Below the pieces are notes generated by a model. That model was not told the origin of the DNA, made no database searches, and saw only the letters and a program-made list of their open reading frames with translations. This document shows, piece after piece, positions 33,030 to 41,884 of a DNA stretch of 64,000 nucleotides. Both the position numbers and the translations under genes were made by a program. The stretch spans positions 16,756 through 80,755 of the forward strand of contig NZ_CAJXWY010000011.1 of assembly GCF_913062725.1 (NCBI RefSeq), in the 5' to 3' direction. The first letter of the stretch is position 1; each line of letters starts with the position of its first letter. This DNA is from an uncultured Thiohalocapsa sp. Its GTDB lineage: Bacteria; Pseudomonadota; Gammaproteobacteria; Chromatiales; Chromatiaceae.

Positions 33030-35821
33030 GCATCCCCCCACCGGCGCGATGCCGTCGCGGCGGATGTCCCGGCCGCCGTCGGTGCGTCCGCGCGCCGGTC
33101 GCCGCCGTCGCCGGGGTGCCCCGCGAGCAGCCGCAGCACCGATGCCGCCAGGTACTTCGGCGATGACGGACGCTGCTCGTCCCCCGGCAGAATGGGGCCG
33201 ACGCAGGCCGGGCAACCGCCGGTACAGGCACACGCGCGCACCAGCGCCAGCGCATCGGCCACCAGAACCGCCGCGCCATCGAACAGCGGCCCCGAAAGAC
33301 CGACCCCGCCGGGATAGTTGTCGTAGAGAAAGAGCGTCGGCTCGAATCCGCCCGCCGGCGGCCCATCCAGGGGCTGGTTGTCCGGGCCGCGCAGCTGACC
33401 GCGACCGTCGGCGCCTATGGCGGCGAACCAGCGCCCCTGCCCATCGCCGACGGCACGCCCCAGATCCGGCACCTCCGCCATGACCCGTAGCGCCGCCACG
33501 TGGTGCAGCGCATAGGCGGCACCGAGGAAGCCCTCCACCAACCGCTCCCGGCTGCCGAAGGTGGCGGCGACGGCGCGTGCCAGCGCCCGCGGGTGCAGCT
33601 GCCACCAGACCGCCGTGGTGTGCATCTCCTGATCCGGCAGATCGATGTGGCCGTAGCCAATGTTGTCGTGGCTGTAATAGCGGATTTTCTTGTACCCCGG
33701 ATAGCGCCGCACCAGGTGCACCTCGCCCTGGGCGACGGCCGCCATGGCAGCGTCCGCCCCAGCCCGCGTGGTCTCGGCGTCGCCGTCGGCATGGCGCGCT
33801 GCCCCGATGCCGTCCGCCGCGGACAACGCCGGCACCCTCTCCTGCCGGTCGAATTCCGCCAGAATCTTGAGCTTGGTGTAGTCGATGGCGTCGGTGTAAT
33901 AGTCCGCCCGGGTCTTGGTCACATAGGCCTTGCGGCCGCTCCAGTCGAGTCGCTCCACCTGGTAGGGCTGGGACTGCACCATGTAGATGGCGCCCTCGTA
34001 GACGGTCCCGGGCGCCCCCGAGTCGTCCACTTCGGCGATGATGGTCTGCTGGCCGCCGGTGGTATCGATGACGACGAAGTTGCCCTCCGCCACCGAGCGC
34101 AGGGACACCGCATTGGCCGGGTAACTGTCCGCCACCCAGAACCATTGCCCGCCGCCATCGGCGCCGGTGCGCTGCAGCAGCCCCTCGTCGCGCAGATAGG
34201 CGAGCATCTCGCCGAGATCCTCGGTGCAGTCGCCGAAGGCCTCGCCGTCGCGAAACGGCAGCTCGAAGGCGGCGCAGCGCACGTGATCCATCAGGATCAG
34301 GAGCTGGTCCGGATGGATGCGGGCGTGCTCCGGCGATGCACCCAGGAAGAACTCCGGGTGGCGCACCATGTACTGATCCAGCGGGTCGCTGGTGGCCACC
34401 AGCACGCCCAGGCTCGGGCGATTGCGCCGTCCGGCCCGGCCGAGTCGCTGCCAGGTGGCGGCGATGGTGCCCGGATAGCCGTTGAGCACGGCGACGTCCA
34501 GGGCGCCGATGTCCACGCCGAGCTCCAGCGCCGAGGTGCTCACCACCGAGTCCACGCGACCCGCCCGCAGCGCGCGCTCGCCGCTGCGGCGCTCGCTCGG
34601 CAGGTAGCCGCCGCGGTAGGCGAGCACCCGCGGCGGTCGGCGCGGATCGCGATCGAAGACGTCCTTCAGGTATTTGGTGATGACCTCCACCATCAGCCGC
34701 GAGCGGGCGAAGACGATGTTCTTGAGCCCCTGCCTGGTCGCCGCCCGGGCGATGCGCGTGGTCTGCGAGCGAGCCGAGGCGCGGATGCCGAGGTCCGGGT
34801 CGATGACCGGTGGGTTCCACAGCAGCAGGTGGCGCTCACCCCGCGGTGCGCCGCTGTCGGTGAGCGCATGCACCGGCGCACCGATCAGCCGCCCCGCCAG
34901 CGCCGCCGGATTGGCGATGGTGGCGGAGGCGAAGATGAACACGGGACTGGCCCCATAGAAACGGCAGACGCGCCGCAGCCGCCGGAAGACATTGGCCACA
35001 TGGCTGCCGAAGACGCCGCGGTAACCGTGCAGCTCGTCGACGACGATGAACTGCAGCGACTCGAAGAACTGTGCCCACTTGGTGTGATGGGGCAGGATGG
35101 CCTGGTGCAGCATGTCCGGGTTGGACAAGACGATGTCGCCGCGGGTGCGCACGGCCTTGCGGGCATCGCCCGGGGTGTCGCCGTCGAAGGTGAAGGCCTT
35201 GATGCCGAGCGATTCAGCGGCGACGCCGCGCTCGCCCGCGCGCCCGACACCGCATTCGAAACCGCCGCTCACGCCGGTCTTGCGCTGGATACCGGCGCAT
35301 TCGTTCGAGCGCGCTTGCGACACCGATGCGGTCGCCGCGGCAGCCGCCCCCGCCAACGCCTGATTCAGCTCCGAGAGCTCCGCCACCTGGTCCTGGGCCA
35401 GCGCCTTGGTGGGGAACAGATACAGTGCCTTGGCCTGCCGCGTCAGCACCGCATCCAGCACCGGCAGGTTGTAGCAGAGCGTTTTGCCGGAGGCGGTGGG
35501 CGTGGCCACCACCAGGTGCTCGCCCGCCCGTACCCGGTCCCAGGCCTCGCACTGGTGGGCATAGAGCCGGGTCAGCCCCCGCGCCACCAGCGCCGCCCGC
35601 AGCCGTGGATGCAGGTCCGGCGGCAGCGCGGTGAAGCGCGCGGCCTGCGCCGGCATGGCCAGCTCGCCGGTGATGCGCCCGCCGTATTTGCGCTTCAGCC
35701 CGCGGAGCAGGCGGTGGACGCGGTCGTCATCGGGCGTGGTGGCGACGGCACCGGCGGGCGCCGGTCCTGCGGGCGGCGCCAGATCGGGCGCGACGGGTGG
35801 GTGATCGATGATGGCGGACAT
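33026..35821 (-). CDS. mrfA: MrfA/YprA-type DEAD/DEAH helicase with C-terminal Cys-cluster domain
   Basis: A 931-residue superfamily 2 helicase. Walker A is ATPTASGKT (106-114), Walker B the DELH motif, then SATI (FASATIAN) and the C-terminal helicase motifs SALELGVDIG and RLGRAGRRNR. The DUF1998-type C-terminus carries the zinc cluster CACTGGCPACVGP. Such helicases unwind DNA for the partner exonuclease in mitomycin repair in Bacillus. The first gene of the mrfA-mrfB pair. Compared with the usual run from ELNQAL straight to LGIKAFTFDGD, this protein has about 48 extra residues (157-204) of different composition, an in-frame insertion. Start at ATG 35821. Confidence 0.88.
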   Translation of the reverse strand: MSAIIDHPPVAPDLAPPAGPAPAGAVATTPDDDRVHRLLRGLKRKYGGRITGELAMPAQAARFTALPPDLHPRLRAALVARGLTRLYAHQCEAWDRVRAGEHLVVATPTASGKTLCYNLPVLDAVLTRQAKALYLFPTKALAQDQVAELSELNQALAGAAAAATASVSQARSNECAGIQRKTGVSGGFECGVGRAGERGVAAESLGIKAFTFDGDTPGDARKAVRTRGDIVLSNPDMLHQAILPHHTKWAQFFESLQFIVVDELHGYRGVFGSHVANVFRRLRRVCRFYGASPVFIFASATIANPAALAGRLIGAPVHALTDSGAPRGERHLLLWNPPVIDPDLGIRASARSQTTRIARAATRQGLKNIVFARSRLMVEVITKYLKDVFDRDPRRPPRVLAYRGGYLPSERRSGERALRAGRVDSVVSTSALELGVDIGALDVAVLNGYPGTIAATWQRLGRAGRRNRPSLGVLVATSDPLDQYMVRHPEFFLGASPEHARIHPDQLLILMDHVRCAAFELPFRDGEAFGDCTEDLGEMLAYLRDEGLLQRTGADGGGQWFWVADSYPANAVSLRSVAEGNFVVIDTTGGQQTIIAEVDDSGAPGTVYEGAIYMVQSQPYQVERLDWSGRKAYVTKTRADYYTDAIDYTKLKILAEFDRQERVPALSAADGIGAARHADGDAETTRAGADAAMAAVAQGEVHLVRRYPGYKKIRYYSHDNIGYGHIDLPDQEMHTTAVWWQLHPRALARAVAATFGSRERLVEGFLGAAYALHHVAALRVMAEVPDLGRAVGDGQGRWFAAIGADGRGQLRGPDNQPLDGPPAGGFEPTLFLYDNYPGGVGLSGPLFDGAAVLVADALALVRACACTGGCPACVGPILPGDEQRPSSPKYLAASVLRLLAGHPGDGGDRRADAPTAAGTSAATASRRWGDA
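35210..35353 (-). other. In-frame 144-bp insertion inside mrfA
   Basis: Encodes residues 157-204, between motif Ia and the conserved TFDGDTPGDARKA block. The segment is Ala/Gly/Arg-rich with two Cys and does not resemble the helicase core. It keeps the frame, as small palindromic repeat elements do. No terminal repeats are obvious by eye, so its origin is uncertain. Confidence 0.5.
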
Positions 35822-35890
35822 GGCTGGCTCCGGCGGTGTTTGACGGAGCCTACCGCAGCACAGGCTCAGTCCGTGAGCCTGTGCCCCCCG

Positions 35891-36469
35891 CTATCCCGAC
35901 CGCTCCGGCGCCAGGTGCTCGAAGACCTCGGCGAGGGGGACCGAGACGTCCAGCGATGAGAAACGGCAGACTTCGGTGTCTGGGGCATACACATGCAGCA
36001 GCCACTCGCCGTCCGACGCGCGCCGGAAGCTCTCCACCCGGCGGGAGGGAATGTCCACCAGCACATACTCCTCGAGCGACGGCAGGGTACGGTAGGCGGC
36101 GAACTTGTCGCCGCGGTCGAAGGCGGCGGTGGAGTCAGAGAGCACCTCTGCGACGAGAGTCGGATGCTCGATGTACAGCTCCGCCGCATGGTCCAGGGGG
36201 TCGCAGGACACCATGACATCCGGGTAGAAGAAGGCATTCGCCGCCTCGACGCGGAGCTTCAGGTCCGACACATAGGCTTGGCAGGGGCCGCCGCGGAGGC
36301 GCTGCTTCAGGGCCGTCGCCAGATTCAGCGTCGCCACGACGTGCTCGCGCCGCGCGCCGACCATGGCGAACACCTCGCCGCGCACATACTCGTGCTTGTC
36401 CGGCTGCTGCGCTTCCCAGGCGAGGTAGCTGTCGGCGTCCAGGGGGCTATGCTCGGCGGCGGCTGTCAT
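35891..36469 (-). CDS. Uma2 family (DUF820) endonuclease-fold protein
   Basis: A 192-residue protein of the Uma2/DUF820 family, a PD-(D/E)XK nuclease fold abundant in cyanobacteria and some proteobacteria. Motif residues: FYPDVMVSCDP with the Asp, LVAEVLSDST with the Glu, and DKFAAYR with the Lys. The N-terminal AWEAQQPDKHEYVRGEVFAM is also family-typical. Its natural function is uncertain, with suggestions including transposition and defence. Start at ATG 36469. It lies between the mrfAB operon and the Hsp20 genes on the same strand, with 69 bp to mrfA. Confidence 0.85.
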   Translation of the reverse strand: MTAAAEHSPLDADSYLAWEAQQPDKHEYVRGEVFAMVGARREHVVATLNLATALKQRLRGGPCQAYVSDLKLRVEAANAFFYPDVMVSCDPLDHAAELYIEHPTLVAEVLSDSTAAFDRGDKFAAYRTLPSLEEYVLVDIPSRRVESFRRASDGEWLLHVYAPDTEVCRFSSLDVSVPLAEVFEHLAPERSG

Positions 36470-36603
36470 GGCTGACCTGCGGGGCGTGGGGGCGGCGTAT
36501 GGCCAGGATTGCGGCGGCGATACGGGCCGCCGCTGCGTGACATGGCGGACGCACAAACACTATCCAAAAGCCCGCCGCATTGTCCACCGCAGGCGGCTGG
36601 GGC

Positions 36604-37101
36604 TCAGTGCACCGTCACCTGGACGCGGCGGCGGCGATGCGCGGCCTTGGGCAGCTCGACGCGCAGCACGCCGTGCTGGTAGCTGGCGTCAGCCCTGGCG
36701 GTGTCGACGGTGTCCGGCAGCGGCACCACCCGCTGGAAGCTGCCATAGGCGCATTCGTTGACGTGCCAGCGGCCTTCGGTACGCTCGCGGGCCATCTGCT
36801 TCTCGCCGCGGACGATCAGGCAATCGTCCTGGACCTCCAGCTGGAGGTCGTCTTTGCTCATGCCGGGGGCCTCCACGCGCACGACCACGCGGTCGTCGTC
36901 ATCGAAGACCTCGGCGGCGAGCAGGCCCCAGCCGGTGCTGCGCGCGGCGAACTCCCGGGCCTCGCCGGCGCTCTTGTCGCCGCGCCCACCGGTGAATTTG
37001 GTCATGGCGCCGGAAGCCTGCCGGTACAGCTGATCCCAGCCGTCCACGACACGATCCCAGGCCTGGCTCAGGCCTTCGCGCACTTGCTGTAGCGTCGTCA
37101 T
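36604..37101 (-). CDS. Hsp20/alpha-crystallin small heat-shock protein (first copy)
   Basis: A 165-residue holdase chaperone. An N-terminal arm (1-60) precedes the alpha-crystallin domain at about 62-155: VVVRVEAPGMSKDDLQLEVQ, LIVRGEKQ, YGSFQRVVPLP and the G-V-L motif HGVLRVELPK. The C-terminal tail VQVTV replaces the usual I-X-I. Small heat-shock proteins form oligomers that hold unfolded proteins for Hsp70 and ClpB. ATG 37101 has AGGAGG upstream. It is the most divergent of three tandem copies. Confidence 0.9.
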   Translation of the reverse strand: MTTLQQVREGLSQAWDRVVDGWDQLYRQASGAMTKFTGGRGDKSAGEAREFAARSTGWGLLAAEVFDDDDRVVVRVEAPGMSKDDLQLEVQDDCLIVRGEKQMARERTEGRWHVNECAYGSFQRVVPLPDTVDTARADASYQHGVLRVELPKAAHRRRRVQVTVH

Positions 37102-37416
37102 GGCTTAACCTCCTGTCAGTTGGGTTGTGAAAAACGTTGGGGACGACGGTTCGCCGTTGGGGCTCACCGCTCGCGCTCGCTGAAGGGGCCGGGACCGAGG
37201 CGGAACCCATCCCGGCACCCCTCGGACCCCTAGGCACCCCCGTACAGCAGGTCGCCCGGCATGTCATCGACGCTGAATTCCGTCCTCGGATTGCCGTCGT
37301 CGTCCTTGCCGTCGTCGTCATCGACTCGGGACGCTCGCTCATGAGTGCGGGCGTCGGCCGAGGATCGATGACCGCCGCACGGAAGCACGCGGTCCTGGCC
37401 CCCGAGCGCCAGCCCC
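37102..37416. other. Spacer between Hsp20 genes, with a possible small acidic frame
   Basis: 315 bp. On the minus strand a GTG at 37388 opens a 52-codon frame to TAG at 37230 with an acidic run (DDDDGKDDDG) and the end PGDLLYGGA. It has no recognised homology, and I give it little weight. Otherwise nothing is recognised; a promoter for the downstream Hsp20 gene may be present. Confidence 0.3.
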
Positions 37417-37809
37417 TCAGGCGGCCCGCACTTCGATGCGCCGCGGGCGCTGCTCCGGATGCTTCGGGATGTGCAGCCGCAGCACGCCGTCCTTGAGGCT
37501 GGCGTCGATCTGGTCCGTCATGAGCTCATTGCTCAGGGTAAAGCTGCGGCTGTAGCGGGTGCTGCGCACATCCGCATACAACGCTTCGGCGGCCTCGGGC
37601 AGCTCGATTTGCACCTCGCCCTCGATCCGGAGCGTGTTGGCATCCACCTGCACATGCAGGCGGTCCTTGGACACGCCGGGCATGTCGGCTTCGATGGTGA
37701 TGCCCTCGGCGTCCTCGAAGACGTCGACTGGCGGTCGCAGTGCTTCGTCGGCCCGGCGCGCCGGGCTGCGGGCGGTTTCGGTTGCGTTGCGGCTGGTTTC
37801 GGTGGTCAT
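37417..37809 (-). CDS. Hsp20/alpha-crystallin small heat-shock protein (second copy)
   Basis: A 130-residue holdase. The crystallin domain runs from about 27 to 120: VFEDAEGITIEADMPGVSKD, LRIEGEV, YSRSFTLSNELMTD and KDGVLRLHIPK. It ends with RRIEVRAA, where I-E-V serves as the I-X-I-like tail. ATG 37809 has GGAGGA at good spacing. It closely follows the CIRCE-linked copy (57 bp) and is probably co-transcribed with it. Confidence 0.9.
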   Translation of the reverse strand: MTTETSRNATETARSPARRADEALRPPVDVFEDAEGITIEADMPGVSKDRLHVQVDANTLRIEGEVQIELPEAAEALYADVRSTRYSRSFTLSNELMTDQIDASLKDGVLRLHIPKHPEQRPRRIEVRAA

Positions 37810-37866
37810 GGTGTCCTCCAGGAATCGGATGGCTGATGGCGGGCGCTCACGACGAGCGCTGCGGTG

Positions 37867-38310
37867 TCAGCTGATGCTGATCCGTCGCGGCTGGCTCGAT
37901 GCGCGCCGCTGCACCGACACGTGCAGCACGCCGTCGCGATAGCTCGCGTCCACGCGCTCGGGGTCCACATCCTCGGGCAGGGTCACCGCCCGGCGGAACT
38001 CGCCGCTGTGGCGCTCGGTGCGATACCAGCGCTGCTTCTCGCCGCGCTCCAGGCGCCGCTGACCGGCGACGGTGAGCAGATTCCGCTGGATGTTGATGTC
38101 CAGCTCAGCGGCGTCGAGACCGGGTGCGAACAGATAGACGTCCACCCGCTCGGCCGTCGCGCCGATATTGATGGGCGGCCAGCTGCCCCAGCCGGGAGCG
38201 CGCAGCTCCGCCGCCTGCGGCCAAAGGCCGAAGGACTCGTCGAGCTCGCGCTGGAGGCGGTTCAGTTGGTCGAACACATTGCCTTGCAGACCGGTGAAGG
38301 TTCCGAACAT
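37867..38310 (-). CDS. Hsp20/alpha-crystallin small heat-shock protein (third copy, promoter-proximal)
   Basis: A 147-residue IbpA-like holdase. An N-terminal arm (FDQLNRLQRELDESFGLWP) precedes the domain at about 48-140, with VYLFAPGLDAAELDINIQ, FRRAVTLPEDVD and RDGVLHVSVQ. The end PRRISIS carries the I-X-I motif (ISI) used for oligomer assembly. ATG 38310 has AGAGGAG upstream. It is the first gene after the CIRCE operator at 38503-38529, so HrcA repression and heat induction are likely for it and the next gene. Confidence 0.92.
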   Translation of the reverse strand: MFGTFTGLQGNVFDQLNRLQRELDESFGLWPQAAELRAPGWGSWPPINIGATAERVDVYLFAPGLDAAELDINIQRNLLTVAGQRRLERGEKQRWYRTERHSGEFRRAVTLPEDVDPERVDASYRDGVLHVSVQRRASSQPRRISIS

Positions 38311-38502
38311 CGCTGTCGCTCCTCTGCGCCGGTGGTGCGCAGTTTGGGTTGCACGATGTGGGGCGACGAGCGCCGCCGCTGGGGCCTCCCGCTTGGCAGG
38401 TTGGGTCACGGGTAGGCACGGACCCCGACACCGCCGCCGGCCGGTGTTGGCCGGACCCGCGTAGCTGGCCGAGGATGGCAGCACCACCGCCGTCACAAAG
38501 TT

Positions 38503-38529
38503 TTAGCACTCTTTGATGCTGAGTGCTAA
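38503..38529 (-). promoter_or_regulatory. CIRCE operator (HrcA binding site)
   Basis: A perfect inverted repeat TTAGCACTC (38503-38511), 9-nt spacer, GAGTGCTAA (38521-38529): the exact consensus of the CIRCE element bound by the heat-shock repressor HrcA. It lies 193 nt upstream of the promoter-proximal Hsp20 start, on the correct side for control of the minus-strand genes. On that strand a possible -35 TTAGCA and -10 TAAAAC, 18 nt apart, overlap the repeat (low confidence). hrcA itself is not in the window. Confidence 0.92.
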
Positions 38530-38649
38530 TTCAGAGTTTGGCCCAAATTCCGGCGGCGTCAAGGGGCAGGGTCGCAGGCCTCGGAACAGGGGCGCTCCGG
38601 ACCGGCCGAACGGCGCCGACAGCGGCCTGGAGCGCGCATCCAGGCCGGG

Positions 38650-41130
38650 TCAGCCGCCCCAGGAGGCGGTGCCTGCGGTGGCAGCCGCGGCGCCGAGCAC
38701 CCGCCCCGCCAGCGCCTCACCGCTGAGCCAGGCGCCCTCGATGCGGCCATCGGCGCACCAGTCGCCGCAGGCGCCGATGCCGAGGGCCGCATCCCATAGA
38801 CAGCCCGCCGATAAGGGCTGCTCGGCACGGGCATAAAGCCATCGGTGTGCCTGTTGCCAGACGACCGTCGGCAGGGTGGCGCCCACAAGTGCCGCGAAGG
38901 CGCCGATCAGGGCGCTCGCCACCGCTTCGGGCGCGTCCTCCAGGTGCGCCCGCGTCCACGCGCTCGTCGCATGCAAGACCCACACCTGACCCGCCCGCCC
39001 CCGGGCACGCCCCGGTTTGCCGCAATCCCGGGCCACCCAGCCGAGGGGACCGTCGTTGACGAACAGGGCGTCCCAGTCCAGGCACAACGGCGCGGCGAGC
39101 GCCAGCAGCACAGTCCAGCAGGGGGTCATGGGCACCGCCGCGGCGTGCGCCGCCAGCGCCGGCGCCGCCGCCAGCAATGGCGCCGCCTGCGGCGCGGGCG
39201 CACTCACCAGCACCCGGTCGAAATGCCCCAGGGCAACAGGGCTTGCCGTGCTGCCGGTGGCATCGTCGCTGCTGAACAGGGTCCAGCCCGCGTCGGTCCG
39301 CACCGGTGGCGCGACCCGGGTGGAGAGCCGCAGGTCCAGTCCGTCCGCCAGCATGCGCCCGAGCGCGCTCATGCCCGCGACGCCCACCCAGCGGGCGTCG
39401 CCATCGCCGGCGGGGACCACGCGGCCATCACAGACGGCGCCGAGCCGCGCCGGCCAGGGTGCGACGACGCCGCGCCGGGCCCAGCTCGCCACCCGGCGCG
39501 CGAAGCGGGGATCGCGGGCGGTGAAATACTGGGCACCATGATCCGCCACCACCGCACCGTCCGGTGCCTGCGCCACGCGCCGCGTGGCGGCCCGCCCACC
39601 GCGACCCCGGGATTTTTCGAACACCACCACTTCGTGGTTCTGATCGGCCAGCGCCCTTGCCGCGGCGAGCCCGGCGAGTCCGGCGCCGATGACGGCGATA
39701 CGCAGACGCCCTCCGCTCGCCGGTGATCGCACCCGGCGGGCGTAGGTGGTGAGGTCAAGGCGGCGGGCGTGATCGGCGGTGCTGCGGGGCCTCAGGGTAC
39801 CGATGACGGGGCGTTCCGGCGCAAACGGCCGATCGAACAGCCCGAGGGTCCACAACAGGCCGCCGTAGGAGTTGGGATCCGAGCCGTCGAGGGCATGGCG
39901 GTGGTTGAGATCGATGAGCTCGGCGAGGGCACGCCGCGGCGATTCGGTCCACTGGGGAATGGCCTTGGCCCAGGTCATGCGCAGGTTGTTGTGCAGCTCG
40001 CCATGCGCCAGCAGTGAGCGCTGCGCCAGATCCCAAAGCCGGTCGCCGCTGGCGCCGCGCGCCAGGCGCTCGTGATCCAGCACCCGCTCGCGCGCATCGT
40101 CGACATGGTTGTCGAGGGTTTCCCGGGCCCAGCCCGGCAGACTGTCCCAAGCCTCGGGGTCGTCGGCGAAGAAGCAGAAGTTGTGTGCCAGCTCCCGCCA
40201 GATGAGCAGCTCATCGAGGAACTTCTCGGCGCCTTCGCCGCCGGCGGCGGCCGCCTCCCGGGCGATGCGAAACACGGCGACATGGCCGTGGTGCAGATAG
40301 GGCGACAGACGACTGACGCCGCGCGGCCAGGCCTCGGCGGCGTCGTTGCGGCGGCGGTGGTAGCTGTCGAGGCCGCAGCGCCTGAACGTGTCCCAGCGCG
40401 CATAGCCCGCCCGGGCGCCGCCGCGGGTGTGGGCCACCGGCGGCAAACTGTGATCGATGGCGCAGGCGGCACAGAGTGCCGGGATGTCCGCCGTGCTCAG
40501 GTCCAGCGGCGTGAATGGCAATGCGCCGGCATAGGGCGCCGCGGCGGCGTCGCAGACCGGCCAGGGGGGCGCGATGCGCTCGGCATAGGCCTGCTCGTTG
40601 GCGCGGCGCAGCTCGAAGGCACGCTTGAAGCGACGCGGCTGCAGCCGCATGGGTATGACGCAGGCGCAGTCTACGCGCCATACGGGGGCTTCGCTGCGGG
40701 CGGCGAGCCGCTCGGTCCAGGCGGGATGCGGCGGGGCCGGAAAGTCCTCGGTGATCACCAGCGCCGCGCGCTGCGCCAGGGCATACAGGGGCGACGGCGC
40801 GGCGCCCGGATCGGTCGGCAGGTGGAAGACGGCGCGCAGCCCCTGCGCGGCGAGCTCCGCATGGGCGTCACGGGCACCCTCCAGAATGAAGGCATGATGG
40901 CGGTCGGCGTTGAAGCGGTGGCGGCCGCCGAGGCCCTGGTATACCAGCAGCGGCAGCCCAAGGGCCGCGGCGGCATGGCGGGCCGTGTCCAGGGCCGGAT
41001 TCTCATGACCACGCACGGCATGGTGCATCCAGTACAGGACCAATTCCCCCCGCGGATCGGGCTCGCGTGCCGCCACGGGCCGCACGCGCTCGGCGAGGTG
41101 GCTGGGCAGGGAAATGGTGGCGACGGTCAT
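38650..41130 (-). CDS. Class II photolyase fused to a renalase-like FAD oxidoreductase
   Basis: An 826-residue fusion. Residues 1-470 are a class II CPD photolyase. The N-terminal antenna fold has LVLYWMHHAVRGHENPALD, and the FAD domain has LDELLIWRELAHNFCFF, then HGELHNNLRMTWAKAIPQW and HALDGSDPNSYGGLLW. Class II enzymes use light and FADH to split cyclobutane pyrimidine dimers. From about residue 475 a second FAD domain begins with IAVIGAGLAGLAAARAL and continues with VVVFEKSRGRGGR and ADHGAQYFTA, typical of renalase-like/COG3380 oxidoreductases. The two are normally separate proteins. ATG 41130 has AAGGAG upstream. The fused oxidoreductase might supply reduced flavin, which is inference. 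Confidence 0.85.
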   Translation of the reverse strand: MTVATISLPSHLAERVRPVAAREPDPRGELVLYWMHHAVRGHENPALDTARHAAAALGLPLLVYQGLGGRHRFNADRHHAFILEGARDAHAELAAQGLRAVFHLPTDPGAAPSPLYALAQRAALVITEDFPAPPHPAWTERLAARSEAPVWRVDCACVIPMRLQPRRFKRAFELRRANEQAYAERIAPPWPVCDAAAAPYAGALPFTPLDLSTADIPALCAACAIDHSLPPVAHTRGGARAGYARWDTFRRCGLDSYHRRRNDAAEAWPRGVSRLSPYLHHGHVAVFRIAREAAAAGGEGAEKFLDELLIWRELAHNFCFFADDPEAWDSLPGWARETLDNHVDDARERVLDHERLARGASGDRLWDLAQRSLLAHGELHNNLRMTWAKAIPQWTESPRRALAELIDLNHRHALDGSDPNSYGGLLWTLGLFDRPFAPERPVIGTLRPRSTADHARRLDLTTYARRVRSPASGGRLRIAVIGAGLAGLAAARALADQNHEVVVFEKSRGRGGRAATRRVAQAPDGAVVADHGAQYFTARDPRFARRVASWARRGVVAPWPARLGAVCDGRVVPAGDGDARWVGVAGMSALGRMLADGLDLRLSTRVAPPVRTDAGWTLFSSDDATGSTASPVALGHFDRVLVSAPAPQAAPLLAAAPALAAHAAAVPMTPCWTVLLALAAPLCLDWDALFVNDGPLGWVARDCGKPGRARGRAGQVWVLHATSAWTRAHLEDAPEAVASALIGAFAALVGATLPTVVWQQAHRWLYARAEQPLSAGCLWDAALGIGACGDWCADGRIEGAWLSGEALAGRVLGAAAATAGTASWGG

Positions 41131-41269
41131 GGCGGGCTCCTTCGGGACACGCTGGCGGTGGATGCTCAAGACCGGCGACAATGCGGGCGAGCGGGCCGGA
41201 AGCCACCGCCGGCCTCCATCATCGGCGGCGAAGCCGCCGATACGGTGTCATGCAACTCGGAGTCGATAC

Positions 41270-41884
41270 ATGGATTTCTTCGACAATTTGCGGCAACCGC
41301 TGCGTGAGTCCCTCGCAGCCCTGACGGCACGCGCCGCGACGTCCGGCACGACGCCGGATGCCCTGCACCGCGCCGTGCTCGCCGGCGCCGCACTGGTGGG
41401 CCTGCTGCTGCTCGTGCTACCGGCGGTGCTGCCGGGCTTGCACACGGTGCTTTTGCTCTTGCCGTGCGCACTGGCGGCGCGCGCCGCGGCCCTGACCGTG
41501 GCCACCGGTCTTGCGGAGCGCCATCGCGCGGCACCGGCGGATCCCGCGGTGCGCGCGGTGATCAGCGCCGCCGGCGACGTCTGCCTCTACCTGCCGCTCG
41601 CCGCCTATCCGGGTGTGCCGGCGGCGCCGGTGGTGGTGCTGGTGGTGTTGGGCCTCTTGGTGGACATCGCCGGCCTGGCACCCCTCGCCCGCGGCGATGC
41701 CCGGCGCGCAGACGGCCCCATGAACACCGGCGACCGCGCCATCGTCTTCGCCATCATCGGGCTCATTCTGGCACTGGACGCCGGTGCGGCGGGCTGGCTG
41801 CCGTGGCTGCTACTGCCGGCGGCTGTGCTGGCGGCGGTCACCGTGGCGCGGCGGCTGCGCCCAGGCGCCCCCACAGACGCATGA
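41270..41884 (+). CDS. CDP-alcohol phosphatidyltransferase-like membrane protein with a degenerate active site
   Basis: A 204-residue integral membrane protein with about five hydrophobic segments. The pattern LRQPLRESLAALTARAATSG, the following helices, and AAGDVCLYLPLA resemble small CDP-alcohol phosphotransferases of the YnbA type. The metal-binding signature DG-x2-AR-x8-G-x3-D-x3-D is not intact: the expected DG is AL in ARAAALTVATG, and only one Asp of the last pair remains. It is therefore probably inactive or has changed function. ATG 41270 has GGAG nine bases upstream, and the gene overlaps the next by ATGA. Family assignment is moderate. Confidence 0.5.
   Translation: MDFFDNLRQPLRESLAALTARAATSGTTPDALHRAVLAGAALVGLLLLVLPAVLPGLHTVLLLLPCALAARAAALTVATGLAERHRAAPADPAVRAVISAAGDVCLYLPLAAYPGVPAAPVVVLVVLGLLVDIAGLAPLARGDARRADGPMNTGDRAIVFAIIGLILALDAGAAGWLPWLLLPAAVLAAVTVARRLRPGAPTDA

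Noticed and set aside
31758..34820. A 1020-codon minus-strand frame covering mrfB and part of mrfA
   Set aside because: Only the part from 33029 downward is real protein (MrfB); the rest is an out-of-frame shadow of MrfA joined by lack of stops.
33500..35959. A long plus-strand frame opposite mrfA
   Set aside because: No domain character; it is the antisense of a strongly conserved helicase gene.
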